Shown here in pieces: positions 1-6,933 of a stretch of 10,193 bases of DNA. Numbering within the stretch: the stretch's first letter is position 1; the number at the start of each line of letters is the position of its first letter. The notes under the pieces are model-generated. The model made no database searches and had not been told where the DNA came from. It saw nothing but the letters and a program-made list of their open reading frames with translations. This DNA is from Pseudomonadota bacterium. Lineage in GTDB: Bacteria > Pseudomonadota > Gammaproteobacteria > Burkholderiales > Burkholderiaceae_C. The position numbers and the translations under genes are program-made. The stretch is taken from positions 1 to 10,193 of the forward strand of contig JAEXBL010000211.1 of the NCBI GenBank assembly GCA_023394015.1, read 5' to 3'.

Positions 1-115
1 CCTCGGCCCTGGCCCCCGCCATCTGCGCGGCCACGCCGAGCGCGGCCTGGTCGTCGTCCGGCCCGCGCGGCGCTGGCCGCTCCGGTGGTGAGGTGTTCGA
101 TTCGGGCGCCGTCAA
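1..115 (-). CDS. Probable N-terminus of an unidentified protein, cut by the left edge
   Basis: A minus-strand frame starts at a TTG (113-115) and stays open to position 1, giving about 38 residues. An AGGGAGA Shine-Dalgarno (124-130 on the plus strand) lies 8 nt upstream. Codon third positions are mostly G or C, as in the neighbouring genes. The visible residues are a Pro-rich, probably disordered opening (MTAPESNTSPPERPAPRGP) followed by a run that looks helical (DDDQAALGVAAQMAGARAE). No domain is recognisable in so short a piece, so no function is proposed. It would be divergent from the phosphatase gene to its right, with about 140 nt between the starts. The alternative is a chance open frame in GC-rich DNA; the other minus-strand frame here uses A- and T-ending codons more often. 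Confidence 0.42.
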   Translation of the reverse strand, partial: MTAPESNTSPPERPAPRGPDDDQAALGVAAQMAGARAE

Positions 116-257
116 AGCCGCTGTCTCCCTGGGACGCGCCGGCCCGTCCGGCGCGCCTGCGATTGTTGGCCGCGCCCGCGCGCCGGCCTGTAGGACGAGT
201 GCGCGATGCAGCCGCAGGGCCATGCCGGCGTCATGCACATGCCCCACAATCGGCCCC

Positions 258-1007
258 ATGGCCATGCATCCCGACCGTTCCCTGCAGTTTTCCGGCGCCA
301 GCAACTTCCGCGACCTGGGCGGCTACACCGGCGCCGACGCGCGCCCGGTGCGCTGGCGGCGCCTGTTCCGATCCGACCACCTGGCGGCGCTGACGCCGCA
401 GGACGCCGAGCGCCTGGCCGAGCTGGGCGTCAGCCGCTCGTTCGACTTTCGCGGCGTCGATGAACGCGCTGCCGTGCCCTACGAGCTGCCCGGCGTGGCC
501 CAGCACTCGCTGCCCATCGAGCCCACGGTGGTGCAGCGCATGAAGGACCTGCTGGACGCCGGCGAGCGCATCACGCCCGAGCACACCGTGGCGCTGATGC
601 AGGAAACCTACCGCGCCTTCGTGCTCGACAACGCCGATCGCTTCAAGGCCCTGTTCGAGCACCTGCTGGACAGCGACGCGCCGCTGGTGATGCACTGCAC
701 CGCCGGCAAGGACCGCACCGGCTTTGCCGCCGCGCTGATCCTGCTGGCGCTGGACGTGCCGCGCGAGGTGGTGATGCAGGACTACCTGCTCACCAACCAG
801 CTGTACCGCATGCCCACCGTGCCCGGCGCGCGCGCGCCGCGCGAGGTGCTGCACGTGCTGTGGCGGGTGCAGCAGGAGTTTCTGGACGCCGCGCTGCACG
901 CGGTGGACGCCGACTACGGCGGCGTGCTGCCCTACCTGTCGCGTGCGCTGGGCGTGGGCGAGGCCGAGCGCGCGCAGCTCAAGCGCTGGTACCTGCAGGT
1001 GGACTGA
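258..1007 (+). CDS. Tyrosine/serine protein phosphatase, PtpB-like (Tyr_phosphatase3 family)
   Basis: The 249-residue protein is a cysteine-dependent phosphatase. The P-loop HCTAGKDRTG supplies nucleophile Cys147 and phosphate-binding Arg153 (CX5R). The family's N-terminal block NFRDLGGY is at residues 16-23, followed by the typical VRWRRLFRSDHL stretch. Bacterial relatives, including Mycobacterium PtpB, dephosphorylate phosphotyrosine or phosphoserine/threonine and some act on phosphoinositides; the substrate here cannot be read from sequence. No signal peptide or membrane segment is seen, so it is probably cytosolic. The start is uncertain. ATG 258 and ATG 264 both sit just before the conserved domain but neither has a clear Shine-Dalgarno, and the frame stays open to 93, where the extra residues look non-homologous. 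The gene converges on ppx with a 60-nt gap. Any role in phosphate control would rest on location only. Confidence 0.88.
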   Translation: MAMHPDRSLQFSGASNFRDLGGYTGADARPVRWRRLFRSDHLAALTPQDAERLAELGVSRSFDFRGVDERAAVPYELPGVAQHSLPIEPTVVQRMKDLLDAGERITPEHTVALMQETYRAFVLDNADRFKALFEHLLDSDAPLVMHCTAGKDRTGFAAALILLALDVPREVVMQDYLLTNQLYRMPTVPGARAPREVLHVLWRVQQEFLDAALHAVDADYGGVLPYLSRALGVGEAERAQLKRWYLQVD

Positions 1008-1038
1008 CGGCCGCCCGGCCTGATTTCAAGTGCCATGA

Positions 1039-1065
1039 GCGGCGGGCTGCAAGGCCGCCGCCCGC
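1039..1065. terminator. GC-rich hairpin between the convergent phosphatase and ppx genes
   Basis: GCGGCGG (1039-1045) pairs with CCGCCGC (1055-1061) around a 9-nt loop. An overlapping alternative pairs GCGGGC (1042-1047) with GCCCGC (1060-1065). It lies in the 60-nt gap between two convergent stop codons, where a bidirectional terminator would be expected. There is no T-tract on either side, so intrinsic termination is not certain and Rho may be needed. Confidence 0.4.
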
Positions 1066-1067
1066 GC

Positions 1068-2609
1068 TCACTCCTTCTCGCCGCGCGTGGCCAGCACCAG
1101 GCGCCAGGGCGTCTTCTGCCAGGCCAGCGCCTCTTCGCGCAGCAGGTGCGCCGACTGCGGCCAGGTCTGGGGCCAGCCCGGCGGCCAGCGCAGGCGAAAG
1201 CCCTGCGCCGGTGCGGGCAGGGCGCTGAGTTCGAGGGCCGCGGGGTCGGGCATTTGCCGCGCATGGCACAGCATCACCGCCAGCCGCAGCGCCAGCAGCT
1301 GGCGCATGAACAGCGCATCGCCAAAGCGCGACTCCAGCTTGCGCAGCTTGCCGCGGTGGCCCAGCACCAGCTGGCTCAGCGCGTGCATCTCGTGCATGGC
1401 AAAGCCGGCCACGTCGGCGTGGTCGATGATGTAGGCGCCGTGCTTGTGGTAGTCGGCGTGGGCGATGTGCGAGCCGATCTCGTGCAGGCGGGCGGCCCAG
1501 TCCAGCTGGCGCTCGGCCTCCTGGCGCGCTTTCTTCTTCAGGCCTGCGGCCAGCTGGCCGAACAGCTGCAGCGCGGTGGCCGACACGCGCTGGCCCTGCG
1601 CGGCGTCGGCGTTGAACTTGGCACCCAGCGCCTCGATGGCGCCGGCGCGCACGTCGGAGCGCCGGTGCTGGCGGTCCAGCATGTCGTAGAGCGCGCCATG
1701 GCGCAGCGCACCGTAGGCGTACTGCAGCTCGTCGATGCCCAGCAGGTCGAACAGCGCGCGCAGCACCGCCAGGCCGCCGCCGATGACGGCCTTGCGCTCG
1801 TCCTTGATGCCTTCGAGCTTGATGGCGTCGAAGCGCCCGGCCTTGATGAGCCGCTCGCGCAGCCAGTGCAGCCCCTCGCGCTGGATCAGGTAGCGCTGCG
1901 GCGTGCGCCCGGCCAGCAGCAGCGTGTCGGCGATGGCGCCCACCGTGCCCGAGCAGCCGTAGGCCACGTCCCAGTGCTGGCGCCCGTGGGTGGTGGCGGC
2001 CTCGTCCAGCATGGCCTTGGCGGCGATCTCGGCGCGGTCGAAGTTTCGGGCGCTCAGCACGCCGTCCTGAAAGTGCCGCATCGACCAGGCCACGCTGCCC
2101 ACCGGGTACGAGGCGGTGGTGCGCGGCGTGTCGTCGGTGCCGATGATCAGCTCGGTCGAGCGCCCGCCGATGTCCAGCACCAGGCGGCGCTCGTGCGAGG
2201 GCGGCAGCCGGTGCGCCACGCCCTGGTAGATCAGGCGCGCCTCCTCGCGGCCGGCGATGACGTCGATGGGAAAGCCTAGGATCTGCTGCGCGACGGTGAG
2301 GAACTCCTCGCGGTTGCGCGCCTCGCGCAGGGTTTGCGTGGCCACGGCGCGCACCTGCTGCGGCTGGAAGCCGGCCAGCCGCTCGGCAAAGCGCGCCAGG
2401 CAGTCCCAGCCGCGCTGCATCGCCTCCTGCGACAGGCGGCTGTTGGCGTCCAGGCCGGCGCCCTGGCGCACGGTCTCCTTGTGGTATTCCATGCGCTGGA
2501 GCTGGCCCAGCTCCAGCCGGGCGATTTCCAGGCGGAAGCTGTTGGAGCCCAGGTCCACGGCGGCGAGGCGGGGGCCGTTTTGCATAAGTCTCGGGGGCGC
2601 GGGTGGCAT
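1068..2609 (-). CDS. ppx: Exopolyphosphatase (Ppx/GppA family)
   Basis: Ppx removes terminal phosphates from inorganic polyphosphate; some family members also hydrolyse the ppGpp precursor pppGpp. The 513-residue protein equals E. coli Ppx in length. It has the ASKHA-fold phosphate motif VDLGSNSFRLEI from residue 18, GREEARLIYQGV around 120-131 with the expected catalytic glutamate, and the second phosphate-binding motif DIGGRSTELIIG near 146-157. A C-terminal HD-like helical domain is marked by LHEIGSHI (375-382) and HKHGAYIIDH (388-397). The chosen start, ATG 2607-2609, has GGGAG 6 nt upstream. A second ATG at 2583-2585 would give 505 residues and begins nearer the usual family start, but its ribosome-binding site is weak. 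The gene is divergent from pstS, and a PhoB box in its orientation lies about 210 bp upstream, suggesting but not proving control by PhoB. Confidence 0.93.
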   Translation of the reverse strand: MPPAPPRLMQNGPRLAAVDLGSNSFRLEIARLELGQLQRMEYHKETVRQGAGLDANSRLSQEAMQRGWDCLARFAERLAGFQPQQVRAVATQTLREARNREEFLTVAQQILGFPIDVIAGREEARLIYQGVAHRLPPSHERRLVLDIGGRSTELIIGTDDTPRTTASYPVGSVAWSMRHFQDGVLSARNFDRAEIAAKAMLDEAATTHGRQHWDVAYGCSGTVGAIADTLLLAGRTPQRYLIQREGLHWLRERLIKAGRFDAIKLEGIKDERKAVIGGGLAVLRALFDLLGIDELQYAYGALRHGALYDMLDRQHRRSDVRAGAIEALGAKFNADAAQGQRVSATALQLFGQLAAGLKKKARQEAERQLDWAARLHEIGSHIAHADYHKHGAYIIDHADVAGFAMHEMHALSQLVLGHRGKLRKLESRFGDALFMRQLLALRLAVMLCHARQMPDPAALELSALPAPAQGFRLRWPPGWPQTWPQSAHLLREEALAWQKTPWRLVLATRGEKE

Positions 2610-2746
2610 CACAAGCTCCCGCCACGCGGGGGCTGGCCGATTGTGGCGCATTTGCAGGGGCGGGCTGCGCGCGCCGCTGCTACAAGGCCAGCGGCGAGCG
2701 CAGGCTGCGCCTGGTGCGCGGGTGCATCGGACCTGAAGCCGCGGCC

Positions 2747-2778
2747 GGACAAGCGCAGGAGGCTATCAAAAAAGCAGC
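2747..2778 (-). repeat. Possible fragment of a dispersed Comamonadaceae intergenic repeat
   Basis: Read on the minus strand, this stretch has the form GCTGCTTTTTTGATAGC followed after four bases by TGCGCTTGTCC. It resembles from memory a short sequence repeated in intergenic regions of Acidovorax-type genomes (a poly-T run in TTTTTTGATAGC, then GCGCTTGTCC). The A6 run stands out from the GC-rich surroundings. The identification is by recollection only and there is no second copy in the window. Confidence 0.35.
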
Positions 2779-2818
2779 GAACGTGGCGATTCATCCACGC
2801 TTTGGGCGCGGCCGGGCA

Positions 2819-2836
2819 CTGACAGATTTCTGACAT
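2819..2836 (-). promoter_or_regulatory. PhoB box oriented toward ppx
   Basis: On the minus strand the sequence is ATGTCAG-AAAT-CTGTCAG, two 7-bp repeats with the 11-bp period of PhoB boxes. It matches the E. coli consensus CTGTCAT-A(A/T)A(A/T)-CTGTCA(C/T) at about 15 of 18 positions, which is better than its plus-strand reading. This orientation points to ppx, but I find no good -10 element 10 bp further on (that DNA is GC-rich). It may therefore drive ppx from a weak promoter or serve as an extra PhoB site for the pst promoter. Confidence 0.7.
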
Positions 2837-2839
2837 ATG

Positions 2840-2873
2840 ACGTCACACGCTTGTCATATTCGCGCCATACATT
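2840..2873 (+). promoter_or_regulatory. PhoB-dependent pst promoter: PhoB box and -10
   Basis: Repeats ACGTCAC (2840-2846) and TTGTCAT (2851-2857) have the 11-bp period of a PhoB box, and a weaker third unit GCGCCAT continues the period at 2862-2868. A candidate -10, TACATT, lies at 2868-2873, exactly 10 bp after the TTGTCAT unit. This is the spacing known for PhoB-activated promoters, where the box replaces the -35. Transcription would start near 2880, leaving a leader of about 30 nt before the pstS start codon. Low phosphate should raise expression of the operon from here. Confidence 0.7.
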
Positions 2874-2911
2874 CGGTTTCGTCTGCTTCAACCAACCCAA
2901 GGATTCCATCC

Positions 2912-3937
2912 ATGAAACGCACCTTCCTCAAGGCGCTGGCCGTCACGGCGCTGGGCTCGTTCGTCGGCACCGCCGCCCTGGCCGCCGACATCACCGGCGC
3001 CGGCGCGAGCTTCCCGTACCCGATCTACGCCAAGTGGGCCGAAGGCTACAAGGCCGCCAGCGGCACCGGCCTGAACTACCAGTCGATCGGTTCGTCCGGC
3101 GGCGTGCGCCAGATCCGCGCCAAGACCGTGGCCTTCGGCGCCACCGACTCGCCGCTGAAGGGCGAGGACCTGGACAAGGACGGCATGGTGCAGTTCCCGG
3201 CCATCATCGGCGGCACCGTGCCGGTGCTGAACGTCGCGGGCTTCCAGCCCGGCGAGCTGCGCGTGACCGGCCCGGTGCTGGCCGAGATGTTCATGGGCAC
3301 CATCAGCAAATGGAACGACCCCAAGTTCGCCGCCCTGAACCCCGGCAAGAACCTGCCTGACCAGGCCATCACCGTGGTGCACCGCGCCGACGGCTCGGGC
3401 ACGACCTTCAACTGGACCGACTACCTGACCACCGTCAGCAAGGAATGGGCCGAGAAGGTGGGCAAGGGCAACGCCGTCAAGTGGCCGGCCTCGACCTCGG
3501 TCGGCGGCAAGGGCAACGAGGGCGTCGCCAACATGGTCAAGCAGACCCAGGGCGCCATCGGCTACGTCGAGTACGCCTACGCCAAGCGCAACAAGCTGAC
3601 GCACATGCAGGTGCAGAACCAGGCCGGCAAGTGGGTCAACCCCGACGAGGCCAGCTTTGCCGCCGCCGCCGCCGGCGTGGACTGGTTCAGCGTGCCGGGC
3701 ATGGGCGTGTCGATGGTGAACGCCAAGGGCGACAACTCCTGGCCCATCTCCACCGCCTCCTTCATCCTGATGTACAAGGAGCCGGCCGACAAGGCGCAGT
3801 CCGCCGAAGTGCTGAAGTTCTTCGACTGGTCGTTCAAGAACGGCAAGCAGATGGCCGCCGAACTGGACTACGTGGCCCTGCCCGACAGCCTGACCAACGA
3901 CATCCGCAACAAGGTCTGGTCGCAGATCAGCAAGTAA
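2912..3937 (+). CDS. pstS: Periplasmic phosphate-binding protein PstS
   Basis: This is the high-affinity phosphate receptor of the Pst ABC importer. The 341-residue precursor has a Sec signal peptide (MKR, hydrophobic core, cleavage after AALA at residue 24), so the mature protein is periplasmic and begins ADITGAGASFP. Using the alignment E. coli mature numbering + 23, the phosphate-contact residues are present: Ser33 (E. coli Thr10) and Phe34, Ser61 in GSSGG, Asp79 in GATDS, and Arg158, Ser162, Gly163, Thr164 in HRADGSGTT. The start ATG 2912 has AAGGA 8 nt upstream and places the signal peptide correctly; an in-frame ATG at 2837 lies within the PhoB boxes and is rejected. It is the first gene of the operon, directly behind the PhoB-dependent promoter and followed by a stem-loop that may help keep it in excess over the membrane genes. 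Confidence 0.97.
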   Translation: MKRTFLKALAVTALGSFVGTAALAADITGAGASFPYPIYAKWAEGYKAASGTGLNYQSIGSSGGVRQIRAKTVAFGATDSPLKGEDLDKDGMVQFPAIIGGTVPVLNVAGFQPGELRVTGPVLAEMFMGTISKWNDPKFAALNPGKNLPDQAITVVHRADGSGTTFNWTDYLTTVSKEWAEKVGKGNAVKWPASTSVGGKGNEGVANMVKQTQGAIGYVEYAYAKRNKLTHMQVQNQAGKWVNPDEASFAAAAAGVDWFSVPGMGVSMVNAKGDNSWPISTASFILMYKEPADKAQSAEVLKFFDWSFKNGKQMAAELDYVALPDSLTNDIRNKVWSQISK

Positions 3938-3953
3938 GCCCCGGCCCTTGCCC

Positions 3954-3991
3954 CGCGACCCGACGGGCCCTGGTGGGCGCGTCGGGTCGTG
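3954..3991 (+). other. Intercistronic stem-loop between pstS and pstC
   Basis: CGACCCGAC (3956-3964) pairs perfectly with GTCGGGTCG (3981-3989). The stem extends outward by a G-U and a C-G pair and inward by one G-C pair. No T-tract follows. A hairpin after the binding-protein gene of an importer operon commonly protects the upstream mRNA or causes partial termination, which would give more PstS than PstC/A/B. That role is inferred. Confidence 0.55.
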
Positions 3992-4036
3992 TCGCAAGGC
4001 GAGCCCATACAACATAATGACCGCGTCGAGGACTGC

Positions 4037-5050
4037 ATGAGCGTGGGAATGACCACCATCAACAACGTGCCGCAACCGCAGGACAGCGCCCAGGCCATGG
4101 CATCGCCCGGCATGGCGGCCATCGCCCGCCGCCAGCGCTGGCAGGACGTGTTGTTCCACCGCGGCACGCAGGCCTTCTCGCTGCTGGTGCTGGCGGCGCT
4201 CGTCGGCATCATGGTGTCGCTGTTCGTCAGCGCCTGGCCCACCTTCAAGACCTTCGGCCTGAAGTTTCTGTGGACGGTGGAATGGGACGTGGTGAACGAG
4301 GAGTTCGGCGCCGCCATCGCCATCGTCGGCACGCTGCTGAGCGCCGGCATCGCGCTCGTCATCGCGGTGCCGCTGGCCTTCGGCATCGCGCTGTTCCTGA
4401 CCGAGAACTGCCCGGTCTGGATGCGCCGCCCGCTGGGCACCGCCATCGAGCTGCTGGCCGCCGTGCCTTCCATCATCTACGGCATGTTCGGCCTGTTCGT
4501 GTTCGCGCCGATCTTTGCCGACTTCATCCAGATGCCGCTGCAGAACGTGCTGGGCGGCATGCCGCTGGTGGGCTGGCTGTTCGGCGGCGCCGTCAACGGC
4601 ATGGGCATCCTGGCCGCCGGCATCGTGCTGGCCTTCATGATCCTGCCCTACATCGCCGCCGTGATGCGCGACGTGTTCGAGATCGTGCCGCCGATCCTGC
4701 GCGAATCGGCCTACGGCCTGGGCTGCACCACCTGGGAGGTGGTGCGCAAGGTGGTGCTGCCCTACACGCAAAAGGGCGTCATCGGCGGCATCATGCTCGG
4801 CCTGGGGCGCGCCCTGGGCGAGACCATGGCCGTGACCTTCGTCATCGGCAACGCCAACCGCATGCCCAGCTCGCTGTTCTCGCCCGGCACCTCGATCGCC
4901 TCGGTGCTGGCCAACGAGTTCGGCGAAGCCGCCGACCTGCACCTGACCACGCTGTTCGCCCTGGGCTTCCTGCTGTTCGTCATCACCTTCGTGGTGCTGG
5001 CGCTGGCCAAGCTGATGATCATCCGCGCCGAGCGTGCGAAAGGCACATGA
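4037..5050 (+). CDS. pstC: Phosphate ABC transporter permease PstC
   Basis: PstC is one of the two inner-membrane subunits that form the phosphate channel with PstA. The 337-residue protein has a cytoplasmic N-terminal tail (about 1-44) and six predicted membrane helices near 45-66, 92-120, 137-160, 188-210, 248-270 and 303-327. The cytoplasmic EAA loop that docks on PstB is at about 223-252 ([20 protein letters not shown]), followed by the Pst-specific [16 protein letters not shown]. The start ATG 4037 has GAGGA only 4 nt upstream; GTG 4043 and ATG 4049 are alternatives, and the frame is open upstream to GTG 3989 inside the intercistronic hairpin. The N-terminal tail is rich in Gln, Ala and Pro and appears poorly conserved, so the exact start is uncertain by a few residues. 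Confidence 0.95.
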   Translation: MSVGMTTINNVPQPQDSAQAMASPGMAAIARRQRWQDVLFHRGTQAFSLLVLAALVGIMVSLFVSAWPTFKTFGLKFLWTVEWDVVNEEFGAAIAIVGTLLSAGIALVIAVPLAFGIALFLTENCPVWMRRPLGTAIELLAAVPSIIYGMFGLFVFAPIFADFIQMPLQNVLGGMPLVGWLFGGAVNGMGILAAGIVLAFMILPYIAAVMRDVFEIVPPILRESAYGLGCTTWEVVRKVVLPYTQKGVIGGIMLGLGRALGETMAVTFVIGNANRMPSSLFSPGTSIASVLANEFGEAADLHLTTLFALGFLLFVITFVVLALAKLMIIRAERAKGT

Positions 5051-5190
5051 CCCCCCTGAGTCGCTTCGCGCCTTCCCCCCTTGGCTTCGCAGGGGGGACA
5101 TCGCCGATGTCCGGCGCAGGTCCGGACATGGCGATCGCTGGCATGGCCTGCGCTGCGGCCATCGCTGGGGCTGGGCCGGCGGCGACCTTC
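5051..5190. repeat. Palindromic intergenic element inside the pst operon
   Basis: The 157-nt gap between pstC and pstA is filled with strong inverted repeats. Hairpin 1: CCCCCCT (5075-5081) with AGGGGGG (5091-5097). Hairpin 2: 5100-5114 with 5122-5135, a 14-bp stem with one bulged G and a 7-nt loop. Hairpin 3: ATGGCC (5143-5148) with GGCCAT (5157-5162). It begins right after the pstC stop with CCCCCCTGAGTCGCTTCGCG, which resembles, from memory, a family of repeats found after genes in Comamonadaceae. It is not translated in any convincing frame. It stops before the pstA Shine-Dalgarno, so pstA translation should be intact. Confidence 0.65.
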
Positions 5191-5207
5191 GTGCCAAGGA
5201 ATGAATC

Positions 5208-6074
5208 GTGAACCAATTGCAAGCTGAAACCGCGCTCTACAAGAAGCGCCGCACCGCCAACGCCGTCGGCATCACCCTGTCGATGGCGGCCATGGCGCTG
5301 GGCCTGATCGTGCTGCTGTGGATCCTGTTCGTGCTGTTCAGCAAGGGGCTGGCGGCGGTGGACTGGAACATGTTCACCAAGGACACGCCGGCGCCCGGCT
5401 CCGAGGGCGGCGGTCTGCGCAACGCCATCGTCGGCAGCCTGATGATGCTGGGGCTGACGGTGCTGGTGTCCACCCCGGTGGGCATCCTGGCCGGCATCTA
5501 CCTCGCCGAGTACGGCGACGAGAGCAGGATGGCCGAGCTGACGCGCTTCGTCACCGACATCATGCTGTCGGCGCCGTCCATTGTGCTGGGCCTGTTCGTC
5601 TACGCCATCCTGGTGGCGCCCATGGGGCATTTTTCGGGCTTTGCCGGCTCGATGGCGCTGTCGCTGATCGCCATTCCGGTGGTGGTGCGCACCACCGAGA
5701 ACATGCTGCGCCTGGTGCCCGGCAGCCTGCGCGAGGCCGCGGCCGCGCTGGGCGCGCCGCGCTGGAAGGTGGCGCTGATGATCACCCTGCGCGCGGCCAA
5801 GAGCGGCGTCATCACCGGCCTGCTGCTGGCCATTGCCCGCGTCAGCGGCGAGACCGCGCCGCTGCTGTTCACCGCGCTGAACAACCAGTTCTTCAGCACC
5901 AACATGGGCCAGCCCATGGCCAACCTGCCGGTGGTGATCTTCCAGTTCGCCATGAGCCCCTACGACAACTGGATTCGCCTGGCCTGGGGCGGGGCGCTGC
6001 TGATCACCCTCACCGTGCTGGTCATCAACATCGTCGCCCGCGTGTTCTTCCGCGAGAAGACGGCCGGCCACTGA
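5208..6074 (+). CDS. pstA: Phosphate ABC transporter permease PstA
   Basis: PstA is the partner channel subunit of PstC in the inner membrane. The 288-residue protein has six predicted membrane helices near 19-45, 72-100, 115-138, 145-166, 198-220 and 258-280. The EAA loop that contacts PstB lies at 175-204 ([20 protein letters not shown] and onward), followed by the conserved [13 protein letters not shown] (211-223). The start is GTG 5208, chosen because CAAGGA lies 7 nt upstream and because the protein has the usual short charged N-terminus ([13 protein letters not shown]). Unlike the tight spacing elsewhere in the operon, it is separated from pstC by 157 nt of palindromic sequence, so coupling to pstC translation is not possible. 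It is followed by pstB after 14 nt. Confidence 0.96.
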   Translation: MNQLQAETALYKKRRTANAVGITLSMAAMALGLIVLLWILFVLFSKGLAAVDWNMFTKDTPAPGSEGGGLRNAIVGSLMMLGLTVLVSTPVGILAGIYLAEYGDESRMAELTRFVTDIMLSAPSIVLGLFVYAILVAPMGHFSGFAGSMALSLIAIPVVVRTTENMLRLVPGSLREAAAALGAPRWKVALMITLRAAKSGVITGLLLAIARVSGETAPLLFTALNNQFFSTNMGQPMANLPVVIFQFAMSPYDNWIRLAWGGALLITLTVLVINIVARVFFREKTAGH

Positions 6075-6088
6075 ACCGAACGAGAACC

Positions 6089-6913
6089 ATGATGGACATC
6101 GCCACCCCCGTGCCGCAGGCTGCCGAGCGCAGCCCCGGCCAGCCCCTGGGCCAAGAGCGCATGGCGCTGGAAATCCGCAACCTGGATTTCTTCTACGGCA
6201 ACGGCTTCCAGGGCCTGAACAAGATCAACCTTCAGATTCCCGAGCGCAAGGTCACGGCCTTCATCGGGCCCTCGGGCTGCGGCAAGTCGACCCTGCTGCG
6301 CACGCTCAACCGCATGTACAGCCTCTACCCCGGCCAGCGCGCCGTGGGCGAGATCCTGTTCTACGGCAAGAACATCCTCGACCCCAGCGTGGACGTGAAC
6401 CTGCTGCGCGCCCGCATCGGCATGGTGTTCCAGAAGCCGACGCCGTTTCCGATGACCATCTACGAGAACATCGCCTTCGGCGTGCGCCTGTACGAGAACC
6501 TGAACAAGGCCGACATGGACGAGCGCGTGGAATGGGCGCTGGCCAAGGCGGCGCTGTGGAACGAGGTCAAGGACAAGCTGGGCCAGAGCGGCCTGTCGCT
6601 GTCGGGCGGCCAGCAGCAGCGCCTGTGCATCGCGCGCAGCGTGGCCGTCAAGCCCTCGATCCTGTTGCTGGACGAGCCCACCTCGGCGCTCGACCCGATC
6701 TCCACCGGCAAGGTGGAGGAACTGGTGCACGAGCTCAAGCGCGACTACACCATCGCCATCGTCACACACAACATGCAGCAGGCGGCGCGGGTGAGCGACT
6801 ACACCGCCTACATGTACCTCGGCGAGCTGATCGAGTTCGGCGCCACGGAAGAGCTGTTCTTCAAGCCCAAACGCAAGGAGACCGAGGACTACATCACCGG
6901 CCGCTTCGGCTGA
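6089..6913 (+). CDS. pstB: Phosphate ABC transporter ATP-binding protein PstB
   Basis: PstB is the cytoplasmic ATPase that powers phosphate import through PstCA. The 274-residue protein has the full ABC set: Walker [10 protein letters not shown] (60-68, Lys66), signature LSGGQQQR (171-178), Walker B ILLLDEP (191-197, catalytic Glu196) and switch His227 in [31 protein letters not shown] after Walker A and YITGRFG at the end are typical of PstB rather than other importers. Two adjacent ATGs (6089, 6092) have only a weak GAGAA ahead of them. ATG 6161 ([13 protein letters not shown]) would remove a 24-residue unstructured leader and is a possible alternative. It sits 14 nt after pstA and 20 nt before phoU. 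Confidence 0.97.
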   Translation: MMDIATPVPQAAERSPGQPLGQERMALEIRNLDFFYGNGFQGLNKINLQIPERKVTAFIGPSGCGKSTLLRTLNRMYSLYPGQRAVGEILFYGKNILDPSVDVNLLRARIGMVFQKPTPFPMTIYENIAFGVRLYENLNKADMDERVEWALAKAALWNEVKDKLGQSGLSLSGGQQQRLCIARSVAVKPSILLLDEPTSALDPISTGKVEELVHELKRDYTIAIVTHNMQQAARVSDYTAYMYLGELIEFGATEELFFKPKRKETEDYITGRFG

Positions 6914-6933
6914 ACAACCAAGGAGACGGGCGC

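Larger units (their letters stand above)
2610..2911. other. Divergent control region between ppx and pstS
   Basis: This 302-bp gap separates the divergently transcribed ppx and pstS genes. The ppx-proximal half (2610-2746) is GC-rich, and I see no convincing promoter or structure in it. The middle holds a probable fragment of a dispersed repeat (2747-2778). The pstS-proximal third is much more A/T-rich and holds the PhoB boxes and the pst promoter. No small gene is supported: the frame that runs into pstS from ATG 2837 starts inside the PhoB-box array and lacks a ribosome-binding site. Confidence 0.75.

Noticed and set aside
979..2625. Minus-strand frame of 548 codons overlapping ppx in another frame
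   Set aside because: The protein is an Ala/Arg/Pro/Gly-rich shadow, whereas the ppx frame carries all the family motifs.
2837..2911. Upstream ATG extending pstS by 25 residues
   Set aside because: It begins inside the PhoB-box array, upstream of the predicted transcript start, has no ribosome-binding site and would displace the signal peptide.
4013..4018. CATAAT as a possible -10 for an internal promoter ahead of pstC
   Set aside because: No acceptable -35 or PhoB box is found at the right distance, so a chance match is more likely.
2888..5197. Very long minus-strand open frame (769 codons) opposite pstS, pstC and the start of pstA
   Set aside because: Its translation is rich in His, Gln, Gly, Ala and Val with no domain, and it mirrors the codon structure of the plus-strand genes. 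Long antisense frames of this kind are normal in GC-rich genomes.
5051..5207. A small gene or a frameshifted tail of pstC between pstC and pstA
   Set aside because: pstC already has a normal family C-terminus, and the region is dominated by inverted repeats with no ribosome-binding site apart from that of pstA.
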